Made by a program: the position numbers and the translations under genes
Assembly (NCBI GenBank): GCA_035946175.1
Contig: DASYZQ010000023.1
Span: forward strand, 1 to 5,332
Source of the DNA: DASYZQ01 sp035946175
GTDB taxonomy: Bacteria; Patescibacteriota; Saccharimonadia; Saccharimonadales; UBA4665
Reading direction: 5' to 3'
Length of the DNA: 5,332 nucleotides
The notes under the pieces: generated by a model
Told to the model about the DNA's origin: nothing
Databases searched by the model: none
What the model saw: only the letters and a program-made list of their open reading frames with translations
In this document: positions 5,332 through 5,332 of the stretch, piece by piece
How the letters are laid out: the number at the start of each line of letters is the position of its first letter
Numbering within the stretch: the stretch's first letter is position 1

Positions 5332-5332
5332 C
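5207..5332 (-). CDS. C-terminal fragment of unidentified protein (right copy), partial
   Basis: The minus-strand frame enters from the right edge and ends at TAA 5209-5207, giving 41 residues (VTHNQFIGEK to GLRADVAQD), the same as the left copy plus one residue. It converges on the methyltransferase and overlaps its last 36 bases. I do not recognise the family. A gene tail sitting 15 bases from the sharp end of a repeat would suit a transposase, but no motif proves it. Confidence 0.45.
   Translation of the reverse strand, partial: VTHNQFIGEKLEEIAGQFEQYIAGHVFAYELLGLRADVAQD

Noticed and set aside
1..5332. Whole window as a composite transposon with 140-bp terminal inverted repeats
   Set aside because: The repeats end inside a methyltransferase gene and a transposase scrap, the enclosed segment has no transposase matching them, and the exact 140-base length suits an assembly overlap better.

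Overview
This 5.3 kb window looks like accessory bacterial DNA crowded with mobile-element remains. It holds one insertion sequence with an intact transposase (IS110 family), remnants of at least two others (IS982 and IS1595 families), and resident genes that are cut or frameshifted. TGA works as a stop (for example at 1939-1941), so the standard code fits and the code-25 lineages are unlikely. Short spacings, overlapping genes and the gene types would suit a small-genome bacterium such as a Patescibacteria/Saccharibacteria member. That placement is a weak guess, because no marker gene is present.

Layout. 1-140 is a perfect inverted copy of 5192-5331 and carries the end of an unidentified reading frame. 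140-229 is a scrap of IS982-type transposase. 233-746 (minus) is the C-terminal part of a HAD-superfamily phosphatase without its nucleophile motif. About 747-1958 is an IS110-type element: a 240-base non-coding left end that folds like a bridge RNA, then a 316-residue DEDD/serine transposase, then a very short right end. 1959-2270 has no gene and carries three hairpins, at least two of them terminator-like. 2271-3897 (minus) encodes an HPr-kinase-like P-loop domain fused to a lactate/malate-dehydrogenase-like domain, interrupted by one frameshift. 3954-4242 (minus) is a frameshifted, truncated IS1595-type transposase. 4303-4644 (plus) is a Nudix hydrolase cut inside its Nudix box. It overlaps by 8 bases a SAM-dependent methyltransferase (4637-5242), whose last 16 codons lie in the terminal inverted repeat.

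Most interesting signal. The IS110 left end (763-907) forms two adjacent stems, each with a large internal loop, as in the bridge RNAs of IS110 elements. The second loop contains nine bases identical to the last nine bases of the element before a CT core (1948-1956). The first loop contains seven bases complementary to the CT core plus the right flank (1957-1963). These two matches define the right boundary and suggest a programmable recombinase-RNA pair. The corresponding left-side matches are missing, so the left junction has probably been rearranged.

How the genes work together. No single pathway is visible. The Nudix and methyltransferase genes are the remains of a translationally coupled pair. 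The kinase-dehydrogenase fusion would link a regulatory kinase fold to central 2-hydroxyacid metabolism if its frame is intact in the real genome. The 140-base repeat at the two ends is exactly the overlap length of a k=141 de Bruijn assembly, so the window may be a whole contig that stops at a repeat.
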